DNA of 64,000 bases from Streptomyces sp. CA-210063 (GTDB lineage: Bacteria > Actinomycetota > Actinomycetes > Streptomycetales > Streptomycetaceae), in the NCBI RefSeq assembly GCF_024612015.1, contig NZ_CP102512.1, forward strand, positions 5,518,001 through 5,582,000. The letters are read 5' to 3'. Below, in pieces: positions 7,734 to 16,572 of this stretch. A program made the translations under genes and the position numbers. The notes beneath the pieces were generated by a model. It ran no database searches. It had not been told where the DNA came from and was given only the letters and a program-made list of their open reading frames with translations. Every line of letters begins with the position of its first letter. Within the stretch, counting starts at the first letter, position 1.

Positions 7734-9388
7734 GCGGACGACGACGGACCCGTACGCAGAAGCAGCCGAAGCTGAGGCGAGGACGACAGCCGCGCACGCT
7801 GCGTACGCGGCTCGTCGTCTCCGTGGTGGCGTTGGTCGCGGTGGTGTGTGCGGTCATCGGGACGGTGACCACGGTCGCGTTGAGCGAGCGCCTGAACGAC
7901 CAGCTCAACGATCAGGTGACGGAGGTCGCCATGCGCGCCTCCGGGGGCCCGAAGAAGTTCGGGGGCGGCGGCGGCCAGCCCCCGCCGGACGGGCCGTACG
8001 GGTTCATCAACAAGGGCGGTACCGAGGAGAACACCGTCGTCGCCCAGGTGAGCAGCGCCGGGGGGATCACCGACGCCGTGGTCGCCAAGGAGAAGACCTC
8101 CGACAGTGAGGGCTTCGAGGGCATGGTCACCAACGCCCTCGACGACGAGCAGATGACCGCTCTCGGCAAGGTGTCGAAGACCGGCGTCCACACCGTGGAG
8201 ATCCCCGGCCTCGGCGAGTACCGGGTCACGTACATCGAGGGCAACAGGGGCAACTTCTACGTCGCCCTCCCCACCCAGACCGTCACGGACACCCTCAACA
8301 CTCTCATCGCCGTCGAGCTCAGCGTCACCGGCGCCGGTCTCATCGCCGCCGGTATCGCCGGCTCCGTCCTCGTCGGCGTGGCCCTGCGCCCGCTGCGCAA
8401 GGTGGCCTCCACGGCGACCCGTGTCTCCGAACTGCCGCTGCACACCGGCGAAGTGACCCTCAACGAGCGGGTGCCGGCGTCCGAGACCGACCCGCACACC
8501 GAGGTCGGCCAGGTCGGTGCCGCCCTCAACCGGATGCTCGACCACATCCACGGCGCCCTGCACTCGCGGCAGGAGAGCGAGACGCGCGTACGGCAGTTCG
8601 TGGCGGACGCCAGCCATGAGCTGCGGACACCCCTCGCGTCCATCCGTGGCTACGCCGAGCTGACCAGGCGCGGCAGAGAGGAGATCGGGCCCGACACGCG
8701 GCACGCGCTCGGCCGGATCGAGTCCGAGTCCGGGCGTATGACCATGCTCGTCGAGGATCTGCTGCTGCTCGCGCGGCTCGACGCGGGACGACCGCTCCAG
8801 TTCGAGCAGACCGACCTCATCCCGCTCGTCGTGGACACCGTCAGCGACGCGCGTGTCTCCGGGCGGAGCCACAACTGGCGGCTCGACCTGCCGGACGTAC
8901 CCGCGCTCGTGTCGGCCGACGCCGCACGACTTCAGCAGGTGCTCGTCAACCTCCTGGCGAACGCGCGTACCCACACCCCACCCGGGACGACCGTCACCGC
9001 ACGCGTCCAGCGGCGTGGGCCGTGGTTGTGCGTCGATGTCGAGGACGACGGACAGGGCATTCCGGAGGACCTGCTGCCGCATGTGTTCGAACGGTTCGCG
9101 CGGGGTGACTCCTCGCGCTCCCGGGCCTCCGGCTCGACCGGGCTCGGGCTCGCCATCGTGCAGGCCGTGGCCGACGCGCACGGCGGTGCCGTGACGGTCG
9201 ACAGCGTGCCCGGCAGGACCGTGTTCACGGTGCATCTGCCCGCCCTCGGACGGGATGTGCCGCTGTACGACGACGCGGCGAACTGGCAGCTCGACGACGT
9301 GCACTACGACGGCGAGCTCGATGCGACCGACGCAACACACTGGCAACCGGACTCACAGTCACAGCACAGTGTGAGCACACGGGCATAA
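7730..9388 (+). CDS. membrane sensor histidine kinase, partner of the 6993 regulator
   Basis: 552 residues. A basic N-terminus is followed by TM1 (about 27-48), an extracytoplasmic sensor with a Gly-rich patch, TM2 (about 200-225), HAMP, and HisKA with DASHELRTPLASIRGY (His296). The ATPase domain shows the N box (VNLLANARTHTP), G1 (VEDDGQGIPEDLL) and G2 (GSTGLGLAIVQ). An acidic tail rich in Asp, Thr and His ends the protein. The start is fixed by the 4-base overlap with the regulator. It probably senses a cell-envelope signal and controls the glycosyltransferase genes downstream. Confidence 0.92.
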   Translation: MSGRRRTRTQKQPKLRRGRQPRTLRTRLVVSVVALVAVVCAVIGTVTTVALSERLNDQLNDQVTEVAMRASGGPKKFGGGGGQPPPDGPYGFINKGGTEENTVVAQVSSAGGITDAVVAKEKTSDSEGFEGMVTNALDDEQMTALGKVSKTGVHTVEIPGLGEYRVTYIEGNRGNFYVALPTQTVTDTLNTLIAVELSVTGAGLIAAGIAGSVLVGVALRPLRKVASTATRVSELPLHTGEVTLNERVPASETDPHTEVGQVGAALNRMLDHIHGALHSRQESETRVRQFVADASHELRTPLASIRGYAELTRRGREEIGPDTRHALGRIESESGRMTMLVEDLLLLARLDAGRPLQFEQTDLIPLVVDTVSDARVSGRSHNWRLDLPDVPALVSADAARLQQVLVNLLANARTHTPPGTTVTARVQRRGPWLCVDVEDDGQGIPEDLLPHVFERFARGDSSRSRASGSTGLGLAIVQAVADAHGGAVTVDSVPGRTVFTVHLPALGRDVPLYDDAANWQLDDVHYDGELDATDATHWQPDSQSQHSVSTRA

Positions 9389-9414
9389 CAGAGCGGCTCG
9401 CGAATGTACTTGTC

Positions 9415-11049
9415 ATGCGAACCGACTCTTCTCCCGGCACCCTGCCGGCGCGGGAGCACCTCCCGGCCGGAAACGCCGGTACGCCTGTCCTGGACGTAGT
9501 GATCCCCGTCTACAACGAGGAGAAGGACCTCCAGCCGTGCGTCCTCAGACTGCACGAGCATCTCGCGCGCACCTTCCCGTACGCCTTCCGCATCACGATC
9601 GCGGACAACGCGTCCACGGACACCACCCCCCAGGTGGCCGCGCGGCTGGAGGCGGAGCTCCCCGAGGTCACGTCTTTCCGGCTCGAACAGAAGGGGCGCG
9701 GACGGGCCCTGCGGACCGTGTGGTCCGTGTCCGACGCGCCGGTCCTCGCCTACATGGACGTGGACCTGTCCACCGATCTGAACGCCCTGCTGCCGCTGGT
9801 GGCCCCGCTGATCTCCGGCCATTCGGACCTCGCGATCGGCTCCCGGCTCGCCCGCTCCTCGCGGGTGGTGCGCGGCCCCAAGCGGGAGTTCGTCAGCCGC
9901 GCGTACAACCTGATCCTGCGTGGCTCGCTCCAGGCCCGCTTCTCGGACGCGCAGTGCGGGTTCAAGGCGATACGCCGGGACGTGGCCCAGGTGCTGCTGC
10001 CGCTCGTCGAGGACACCGGGTGGTTCTTCGACACCGAGATGCTGGTGCTCGCGGAGCGGGCCGGGCTCAGGATTCATGAAGTGCCGGTGGACTGGGTCGA
10101 CGACCCGGACTCCACCGTCCACATCGTGAAGACCGCCACCGACGACCTCAAGGGCGTCTGGCGGGTGGGGAAGGCGCTGGCCACCGGGTCCCTCGCACTG
10201 GACCGGCTCGCCCGGCCGTTCGGGGACGACCCCCGCGACCGCGAGATCCAGGACGTGCCGCGCGGCCTCGCCCGCCAACTCCTCGGCTTCTGCGTCGTCG
10301 GCGGCCTCTCCACTCTCTTCTACCTGCTCCTCTACAGCGGCTTCCGGACGTTCTCGGGGTCGCAGATCGCCAACGCGCTCGCCCTGCTGGTCTCGGCGAT
10401 CGCCAACACGGCGGCCAACCGGCGCCTGACCTTCGGCGTCCGCGGCCGGAGCGGTGTCGTCAAGCACCAGGTCCAGGGCCTGGTGGTGTTCGGCATCGGC
10501 CTGGCCCTCACCAGCGGCTCGCTGGCCGCCCTCAACGCGGCGACCTCCGACCCCGCGCACTCCACGGAACTGGCGGTCCTCATCGCCGCCAACCTCGCGG
10601 CGACGGTGCTGCGGTTCCTGCTCTTCCGGGCGTGGGTGTTCCCGGACCGCGGCGACGGGAGCGCCTCCGCGGCCTCGACCGTCGTCACCACGCACCACCC
10701 GGCCGCGCCCACGTACGCGACGTCCGCAGCGGTGCGCCCGGGACAACCCGGGCCCTACGGCCACCAGGACCGTGTCCAGCCGATGGCCCGGCCGATGGCC
10801 CAGCGCCCGGCGGCGCCCCAGAACCACCGCGCCGAGTACGCGACGGCGCCCCAAGCCCCGTACACGAACGCCCCGTACACGAACGCCCCGTACACGAACG
10901 CCCCGTACACGAACGCCCCGTACACGAACGCCCCGTACACCACGACCCAGTTCCGCGCCGGTGAAGCCGCGGACCGCACGCGGGGGGACGCGACCACGCA
11001 GATGCGGCCGGTGCGCCCGCACGATCAGGATTCGAGGAACGCACGATGA
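9415..11049 (+). CDS. bifunctional family-2 glycosyltransferase / GtrA-like membrane protein
   Basis: 544 residues. The N-terminal GT-A domain has VLDVVIPVYNEEKDL, the DxD-type MDVDLSTD and QCGFKAIRRD, as in dolichol-phosphate-mannose-synthase-like enzymes that charge a polyprenyl-phosphate sugar carrier. From about residue 285 a four-helix GtrA domain follows, thought to flip the charged lipid. The last 100 residues are a disordered Pro/Tyr tail with five YTNAP units encoded by a perfect 15-bp tandem repeat (10859-10933). The stop overlaps the next start. The order charge, flip, then GT39 transfer suggests glycosylation of an envelope or secreted target. Confidence 0.88.
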   Translation: MRTDSSPGTLPAREHLPAGNAGTPVLDVVIPVYNEEKDLQPCVLRLHEHLARTFPYAFRITIADNASTDTTPQVAARLEAELPEVTSFRLEQKGRGRALRTVWSVSDAPVLAYMDVDLSTDLNALLPLVAPLISGHSDLAIGSRLARSSRVVRGPKREFVSRAYNLILRGSLQARFSDAQCGFKAIRRDVAQVLLPLVEDTGWFFDTEMLVLAERAGLRIHEVPVDWVDDPDSTVHIVKTATDDLKGVWRVGKALATGSLALDRLARPFGDDPRDREIQDVPRGLARQLLGFCVVGGLSTLFYLLLYSGFRTFSGSQIANALALLVSAIANTAANRRLTFGVRGRSGVVKHQVQGLVVFGIGLALTSGSLAALNAATSDPAHSTELAVLIAANLAATVLRFLLFRAWVFPDRGDGSASAASTVVTTHHPAAPTYATSAAVRPGQPGPYGHQDRVQPMARPMAQRPAAPQNHRAEYATAPQAPYTNAPYTNAPYTNAPYTNAPYTNAPYTTTQFRAGEAADRTRGDATTQMRPVRPHDQDSRNAR

Positions 11050-13259
11050 CCACGCAGTTCGAGACAACGAGCGGGCCGGGGGGTGCGGAGCCCTCCTGGG
11101 GACCGCCCGAGGCGACAACAACCGTGCAGGAAGTGGTGGTTCCGGAAGCGCCCGACGCGCCTACGGCCCCCGACGCCGGTGATCCCAGGCAGCCCTTCGC
11201 GAAGCGGCTGTGGAGAGGCCGCCCGGAGGACCACCGCTGGATACGCCCCGGTTTCCTCCTCACGCTGCTGCTGATCGGCGGCCTCTACACCTGGAACCTC
11301 ACGGCCTCCGGCTACGCCAACTCCTTCTACTCGGCGGCCGTACAGGCGGGCAGCCAGTCCTGGAAGGCCTTCTTCTTCGGCTCGCTGGACTCCGCCAACG
11401 CCATCACCGTCGACAAGCCCCCGGCCTCGCTGTGGCCGATGGCGCTCTCGGTGCGGCTCTTCGGCCTCAACTCCTTCGCGATCCTGTTCCCGCAGGTCCT
11501 GATGGCCGTCGCCACCGCCGGGGTGCTGTGGGCGGCCGTACGCCGTCGCTTCAACGCCACGGCCGGCTTCATCACCATGGCGGTCTTCGCGCTCACGCCC
11601 GTCGCCGCGCTGATGTTCCGCTTCAACAACCCGGACGCGGCCCTCGCGCTGCTGATGGCCGCCGCGGTCCACTGCACGCTCCGCGCGATGGAGAAGGCAC
11701 AGACGAAGTGGCTGGTCTGGGCGGGTGTCGCCATCGGCCTCGCCTTCCTCGTCAAGACCCTGCAGGCCTTCCTGATCCTGCCGGTCCTCGCACTGGTGTA
11801 CGTCTTCTGCGCACCGGCCTCGGTGAAGAAGCGGGTCAGTCAGGTGCTGCTCGCCGGGCTCGCGATGGTCGTCGCCGGTGGCTGGTGGGTCGCGATCGTC
11901 GAGCTGTGGCCCGCGTCCTCCCGCCCGTACATCGGCGGCTCGCAGAACAACTCCTTCCTTGAACTGACCTTCGGCTACAACGGTCTCGGCCGCCTCAACG
12001 GCGAGGAGACCGGCAGCGTCGGTGGCGGTGGCGGTGGCGGCGGCAACTGGGGCGAGACCGGCTGGGACCGGATGTTCGGCTCCTCCATCGGCGGCCAGAT
12101 CTCCTGGCTGATCCCGGCCGCGCTGATCCTGCTGGGCGCCGCGATCTGGGCCACGCGAAAGCTCAAGCGCACCGACGCCACCCGCGCGGCCTTCCTCCTC
12201 TGGGGCGGCTCGCTGCTGATCACCATGGTGGTCTTCAGCTTCATGCAGGGCATCTTCCACGAGTACTACACCGTGGCCCTCGCCCCCTACATCGCACCGC
12301 TGATCGGTATGGGTGCCGCGCTCCTGTGGGACCGGCGGACCAAGTTCTGGGCGACGATCACGATGGCGGGGGCCATGACGGCCACCGCGGTCTGGGGTTA
12401 CGTCCTCCTCAACCGCTCCTCCGACTACCTGCCCTGGCTCAAGTGGGTCGTGCTCGTCGGCGGTCTGGTCGCCGCGCTCGGCCTGGTCTTCGTCGGCAGG
12501 CTCAGCCGGCAGCTGGCCCTCGCGGTCGTCGGCCTCAGCTTCGTCACGGCGGTCGCCGGCCCGACGGCGTACACCCTCACCACCCTCAACGAGGGGCACA
12601 CCGGTTCGATCGTGACGGCTGGTCCGTCCACCGGTGGTGGCATGGGCGGCGGCCCCGGCGGCGGTGGCGGCATGGGCCGCGGTCCCGGTGGCGGCGGTAT
12701 GCCGGGCCAGAACAACCAGCAGGGCGGCCAGAACGGCAACGGTCAGACCGGCAACGGCCAGATGGGCCAGCCCCCGACCGGCGGCGGCCAGAGCAACCAG
12801 CAGGGCCAGGGCACCGGCCAGACCCAGACCGGCCCCGGCGGCGGTGGTATGGGCGACGGTCGTGGTGGTGGTGGCGGTATGGGCGGCCTGATCAACGGCA
12901 CCTCCGTCAGCGACGAGGCCAAGGAACTGCTGGAGAAGAACGTGTCGGACTACACCTGGGCGGCCGCCGCCATCGGCGCCCAGAACGCGGCGAGCTACCA
13001 GCTCTCCACCGGCGACCCGGTCATGGCGATCGGTGGCTTCAACGGCACCGACCCGTCCCCGACCCTCGCGGAGTTCAAGAAGTACGTGGAGGGCGGCGAG
13101 ATCCACTACTTCATCTCCAGCGGCTCCGGCGGCGGCATGGGCGGCAGCAGCGATGGCACCTCCTCGCAGATCACCTCCTGGGTCCAGGAGAACTTCGAGT
13201 CGGTGACGGTCGACGGCACGACGTTCTACGACCTGACGCAGCCGAAGAGCGACAGCTGA
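11046..13259 (+). CDS. polytopic glycosyltransferase, GT39/ArnT-like (PMT_2)
   Basis: 737 residues. A long hydrophobic region (about 65-510) contains the family signature VDKPPASLWPMA after the first helix. This Asp is the likely catalytic residue of ArnT/PMT-type enzymes using polyprenyl-phosphate sugars. A Gly/Met/Gln-rich low-complexity loop (about 525-615) follows, then an extracytoplasmic C-terminal domain (ELLEKNVSDYTWAAA...AIGGFNG...YFI). The start ATG overlaps the GT2-GtrA stop. Terminates at the hairpin 13277. The acceptor is unknown. Confidence 0.85.
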   Translation: MTTQFETTSGPGGAEPSWGPPEATTTVQEVVVPEAPDAPTAPDAGDPRQPFAKRLWRGRPEDHRWIRPGFLLTLLLIGGLYTWNLTASGYANSFYSAAVQAGSQSWKAFFFGSLDSANAITVDKPPASLWPMALSVRLFGLNSFAILFPQVLMAVATAGVLWAAVRRRFNATAGFITMAVFALTPVAALMFRFNNPDAALALLMAAAVHCTLRAMEKAQTKWLVWAGVAIGLAFLVKTLQAFLILPVLALVYVFCAPASVKKRVSQVLLAGLAMVVAGGWWVAIVELWPASSRPYIGGSQNNSFLELTFGYNGLGRLNGEETGSVGGGGGGGGNWGETGWDRMFGSSIGGQISWLIPAALILLGAAIWATRKLKRTDATRAAFLLWGGSLLITMVVFSFMQGIFHEYYTVALAPYIAPLIGMGAALLWDRRTKFWATITMAGAMTATAVWGYVLLNRSSDYLPWLKWVVLVGGLVAALGLVFVGRLSRQLALAVVGLSFVTAVAGPTAYTLTTLNEGHTGSIVTAGPSTGGGMGGGPGGGGGMGRGPGGGGMPGQNNQQGGQNGNGQTGNGQMGQPPTGGGQSNQQGQGTGQTQTGPGGGGMGDGRGGGGGMGGLINGTSVSDEAKELLEKNVSDYTWAAAAIGAQNAASYQLSTGDPVMAIGGFNGTDPSPTLAEFKKYVEGGEIHYFISSGSGGGMGGSSDGTSSQITSWVQENFESVTVDGTTFYDLTQPKSDS

Positions 13260-13276
13260 CGGTCGGCCGGTGAGCG

Positions 13277-13325
13277 GGGCGGTGGCCCGGGGTGCGGACG
13301 AACCCCCGGGCCACCGCCCTTTTCG
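13277..13325 (+). terminator. rho-independent terminator of the regulator/glycosyltransferase operon
   Basis: Arms GGGCGGTGGCCCGG (13277) and CCGGGCCACCGCCC (13306) pair perfectly and are followed by TTTT, 17 bp after the stop codon. Confidence 0.85.
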
Positions 13326-13330
13326 TACGC

Positions 13331-13397
13331 CAATGCGTACCAATGCGTACCAATGCGTACCAATGCGTACCAATGCGTAACGATGCGTACCGATGCC
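13331..13397. repeat. 10-bp tandem repeat CAATGCGTAC
   Basis: Four perfect CAATGCGTAC copies from 13331, then CAATGCGTAA, CGATGCGTAC and a partial CGATGC. It sits between the terminator and the MFS promoter, so it could hold regulator sites or be slippage-prone filler. Confidence 0.8.
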
Positions 13398-13441
13398 ACA
13401 CGCCGATTTGTATGCCGATTTGTGCGCCGCCGGACATCATT

Positions 13442-13477
13442 TTGTACGCCGTATAGGAGCTGTTCTACGGTGTACAA
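13442..13477 (+). promoter_or_regulatory. TetR-type operator over the MFS start
   Basis: Arms TTGTACGCCGTA and TACGGTGTACAA match 11 of 12 as an inverted repeat with a 12-bp spacer. The SD AGGAG and the GTG start lie within the palindrome, so a bound repressor would block initiation. The TetR encoded at 15174 is the obvious candidate ligand. Confidence 0.6.
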
Positions 13478-14990
13478 CATGCCGACCCCCGCCACCCCGA
13501 CCGAGTCTCCTGGCGCCATAGCCCAGGGCCACCCCCAGCGCTGGCTGATCCTCGGGGTCATCTGTCTCGCCCAGCTCACCGTGCTGCTGGACAACACCGT
13601 GCTGAACGTGGCGATCCCCTCCCTCACCGAGGAGCTGGGGGCGACCACGTCGGACATCCAGTGGATGATCAACGCGTACTCGCTGGTGCAGTCGGGTCTG
13701 CTGCTCACCGCGGGCAGCGCGGCCGACCGCTACGGCCGTAAGAAGCTGCTGATCGCGGGCCTGGTGCTGTTCGGTATCGGCTCGCTGGTGGCCGGACTCG
13801 CCCAGTCCACCGGGCAGTTGATCGCCGCACGGGCGGGGATGGGCGTCGGCGGTGCGCTGCTGCTCACCACGACTCTCGCCGTGGCCATGCAGATCTTCGC
13901 GCCCGAGGAGCAGCCGAAGGCGATCGGCATCTGGAGCGCGGTCAACGCCCTCGGCTTCGCGGCCGGTCCCCTCCTCGGCGGTTTCATGCTGGGCCACTTC
14001 TGGTGGGGCGCGATCTTCCTGATCAACCTGCCGGTCGCCGCGCTGGGCCTGGTGGCGGTGATCGCCCTGGTCCCCGAGTCGAAGAACCCGCAGGGCGACC
14101 GGCCGGACCTGCTGGGCGCGCTGCTGTCGACCATAGGCATGACCGCCCTCGTCTACGCGATCATCTCGGGCCCCGAGCACGGCTGGACGTCCGGTCAGGT
14201 ACTGGCCACGGCCGCCGTCGCCGTGGTCGTCCTCGCGGCCTTCGCGTACTGGGAGAGCCGTGTCCCGTACCCCATGCTGGACCCGCACTTCTTCCGCGAC
14301 CGGCGGTTCACCGGCGCCGTCGCCGGAGCGGTCCTCATCACCTTCGGCATGGGCGGCGCGCTCTTCCTGCTGACCCAGCATCTGCAGTTCGTGCTCGGCT
14401 ACGACGCGTTGGAGGCGGGGCTGCGGACCGCGCCCCTCGCCCTGGTCGTCGTCGCGCTCAACTTCTCCGGGCTGTCGGCGAAGTGGACGGCCAGGCTCGG
14501 GATGCCGGTGTCGATCGCGCTGGGCATGGTGCTGATGTCCGGCGGTCTGGTCTCCATCGCGACGATGGCCTCCGGCGGTTACACCGGGACCCTGCTCGGG
14601 CTGGTGCTGATCGGGGTGGGCTGCGCGATCGCCAACCCGGCGATGGCGCACGCGATCATGAGCGCGATTCCGCCCGCGAAGGCGGGGGTGGGGGCCGGGA
14701 TCAACGGCACGCTCGCGGAGTTCGGGACGGGGTTGGGGGTGGCCGTGTTGGGGGCGGTGCTCAACTCCCGGTTCGCGGCGCTGGTTTCCGTGGCGGCGGC
14801 GTCGTTGCCCGCGGCGCTGGCGGTGGCGGATACGGCGGCGGAGAAGGCGGAGGTGATGTCCGCGTTCTCCTCCGGGGTGGAGACGAGTTTGCTGGTGGGG
14901 GCGGTGGCTGTGTTGCTTGGGGGGTTGGTGGCGGCGGGGTTGCTGCGCAGGGCGGAGAAGGGGGATGCGGAGTTGGTGGTCGCCCACTGA
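13470..14990 (+). CDS. MFS multidrug efflux transporter (DHA2, 14-TM type)
   Basis: 506 residues from GTG 13470, chosen because AGGAG lies 9 nt upstream; the ATG at 13479 lacks a spaced SD. Visible motifs are LDNTVLNVAIPSL in TM1, the loop signature GSAADRYGRKKLL, and GFAAGPLLGG, all typical of proton-driven DHA2 drug exporters of the EmrB/QacA class. Export substrate is unknown. The palindrome at 13442 and the TetR gene 183 bp downstream point to substrate-induced derepression. Confidence 0.88.
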   Translation: MYNMPTPATPTESPGAIAQGHPQRWLILGVICLAQLTVLLDNTVLNVAIPSLTEELGATTSDIQWMINAYSLVQSGLLLTAGSAADRYGRKKLLIAGLVLFGIGSLVAGLAQSTGQLIAARAGMGVGGALLLTTTLAVAMQIFAPEEQPKAIGIWSAVNALGFAAGPLLGGFMLGHFWWGAIFLINLPVAALGLVAVIALVPESKNPQGDRPDLLGALLSTIGMTALVYAIISGPEHGWTSGQVLATAAVAVVVLAAFAYWESRVPYPMLDPHFFRDRRFTGAVAGAVLITFGMGGALFLLTQHLQFVLGYDALEAGLRTAPLALVVVALNFSGLSAKWTARLGMPVSIALGMVLMSGGLVSIATMASGGYTGTLLGLVLIGVGCAIANPAMAHAIMSAIPPAKAGVGAGINGTLAEFGTGLGVAVLGAVLNSRFAALVSVAAASLPAALAVADTAAEKAEVMSAFSSGVETSLLVGAVAVLLGGLVAAGLLRRAEKGDAELVVAH

Positions 14991-15028
14991 CTCGGTTGGT
15001 GAGGTGAGTGTGCGACTGCGAGTACGTC

Positions 15029-15060
15029 GTGGCTGATCGCGCAGTTCCCCGCGCCCCTGG
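15029..15060. repeat. dispersed Streptomyces intergenic repeat (copy 1)
   Basis: Shares the core TCGCGCAGTTCCCCGCGCCC (with small changes) with copies at 20999, 21051, 22541 and 42853. Confidence 0.7.
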
Positions 15061-15173
15061 AAGCGCGCTGCGCGCGCCCCCAGGTGGCGCATGCGCCGCG
15101 CATTCACCGCCGCCACCCGCCTAGCATCGTCACCAGTGAAGGAACGTCAGCATCACATCTCGGAAGGTGCGTC

Positions 15174-15935
15174 ATGGTGAGGGTTGCCGGGCGGGGCGAA
15201 GGCGTCGCGCGGGCCAGTGTCTGGCTGGAGGGTGAGGCGCGGGCGGGGCGGGGCGGGCAGCCGTCGGGGCTGGACCGGGAGCGGATCACGGAGACGGCCG
15301 TGCGGCTGCTGGACGCGGAGGGGCTGGCCAAGTTCTCGATGCGCCGGCTGGCCGCCGAGCTGAACGTGACGGCGATGTCGGTCTACTGGTACGTGGACAC
15401 CAAGGACGACCTGCTGGAACTGGCCCTGGACCGGGCGTTCGGCGAGATGCGGCTGCCCCCGGAGGAGTCCGACGAGGACTGGCGGGACCAGCTGCGCACG
15501 CTGGCCGGGCAGTACCGGGCGGTGCTGGTCCGCCACCCCTGGGTGTCGCCCCTCGCCGGCACCTTCCTCAACATCGGCCCGCACTCGCTGGACTTCTCGC
15601 TCGCCGTGCAGCGCGTGATCCGCCGCACCGGTCTGCCCACGCGCGGCCAGGCCGGTGCCATCTCGGCGGTCTTCCAGTTCGTGTACGGCTTCGGCACCAT
15701 CGAGGGCCACTTCGTGCAGCGCTGCGCCACCGCCGGGATGACCCAGGAGGAGTACTTCCGGCATGCCATGAGCGCGGTGTCCGACAGCCCCGAGTACCAC
15801 GAGGTCGTCCAGCAGTCCGCGGACCTCATGGAGGCCCGCGGCGGCGACACCGTCGAGGAGATGCGCGAACGGGACTTCGCCTACGCCCTGGAGACCCTCG
15901 TCGCCGGCATCGAGGTGATGGCGGAACGGGGCTGA
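15174..15935 (+). CDS. TetR/AcrR-family repressor
   Basis: 253 residues. The HTH is at about 40-85 (RITETAVRLLDAEGLAKFSM, then LNVTAMSVYWYV), followed by an all-helical TetR_C-type ligand domain as in tetracycline-type repressors. ATG 15174 has GGAAGG at a good distance. It lies directly downstream of the MFS exporter in the same direction and probably binds the palindrome at 13442. Its own promoter would lie in the 180 bp before it, which also contain a dispersed repeat. Confidence 0.87.
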   Translation: MVRVAGRGEGVARASVWLEGEARAGRGGQPSGLDRERITETAVRLLDAEGLAKFSMRRLAAELNVTAMSVYWYVDTKDDLLELALDRAFGEMRLPPEESDEDWRDQLRTLAGQYRAVLVRHPWVSPLAGTFLNIGPHSLDFSLAVQRVIRRTGLPTRGQAGAISAVFQFVYGFGTIEGHFVQRCATAGMTQEEYFRHAMSAVSDSPEYHEVVQQSADLMEARGGDTVEEMRERDFAYALETLVAGIEVMAERG

Positions 15936-15957
15936 CCGCCCCCGGACACCAGCCCCG

Positions 15958-16045
15958 ACTCCCCGGCCACCAGCCGCGGAGCCCCGACTCCCCGGCCACC
16001 AGCCGTGGACCCCTTACTCCCCGGCCACCAGCCGCGGACCCCTTA
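15958..16045. repeat. 29-bp tandem repeat copying the 3' end of the PPOX gene
   Basis: ACTCCCCGGCCACCAGCC recurs at 15958, 15987, 16016 and 16045, a fixed 29-bp period. The last copy lies inside the final codons of the minus-strand gene at 16043; the stop triplet is kept in the neighbouring copy. Confidence 0.85.
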
Positions 16046-16513
16046 CTCCCCGGCCACCAGCCGTGCCGGGAAACCGCCCGTGGCCACGGGACCCCACTTC
16101 ACCGGCGTGATCCGGATGATCGACTTGCCCTGCTTGATCATCGCCGCCCGGTATTCGTCCCAGTCCGGGTGTTCGCCGGAGATGTTCCGGAAGTACTCCA
16201 CCAGCGGCTCGACCGAGTCGGGGGAGTCGATGACCTCCGCCGTGCCGTCGATCTGGACCCAGGGGCCGTCCCAGTCGTCGCTGAGGACGACGACGCTCAC
16301 GCGCTCGTCCCGCCTGGCGTTCCGGGTCTTGGCGCGCTCGGGATAGGTGGAGACGACGATGCGGCCCGCGTCGTCGACGCCGCAGGTCAGGGGGGAGGCC
16401 TGAGGGCTGCCGTCGGCTCGTCGGGTGAGCAGGAGCGCCCGGTGCCGGGGGCGTACGAAGTCGAGCAGGTCTTCGAGGGAGACGGTCGTGTTGGTCGCGA
16501 TGTTCCGTGCCAT
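16043..16513 (-). CDS. PPOX-class, probably F420-dependent, oxidoreductase
   Basis: 156 residues, a single split-barrel domain. RPRHRALLLTRRADGSPQAS and the strands IVVSTYPERAKTRNARRDER with VQIDGTAEVID match the flavin/deazaflavin-binding barrel of actinobacterial pyridoxamine-oxidase-like proteins, many of which use F420. The substrate cannot be inferred. ATG 16513 is the only good start. The 3' end runs into the 29-bp repeat array. Confidence 0.82.
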   Translation of the reverse strand: MARNIATNTTVSLEDLLDFVRPRHRALLLTRRADGSPQASPLTCGVDDAGRIVVSTYPERAKTRNARRDERVSVVVLSDDWDGPWVQIDGTAEVIDSPDSVEPLVEYFRNISGEHPDWDEYRAAMIKQGKSIIRITPVKWGPVATGGFPARLVAGE

Positions 16514-16572
16514 GAGGCGCAGCCTAGGCCCTCACCGCCCCGCGAGCCTGACCCTGTCATGCGTACCTGGAG

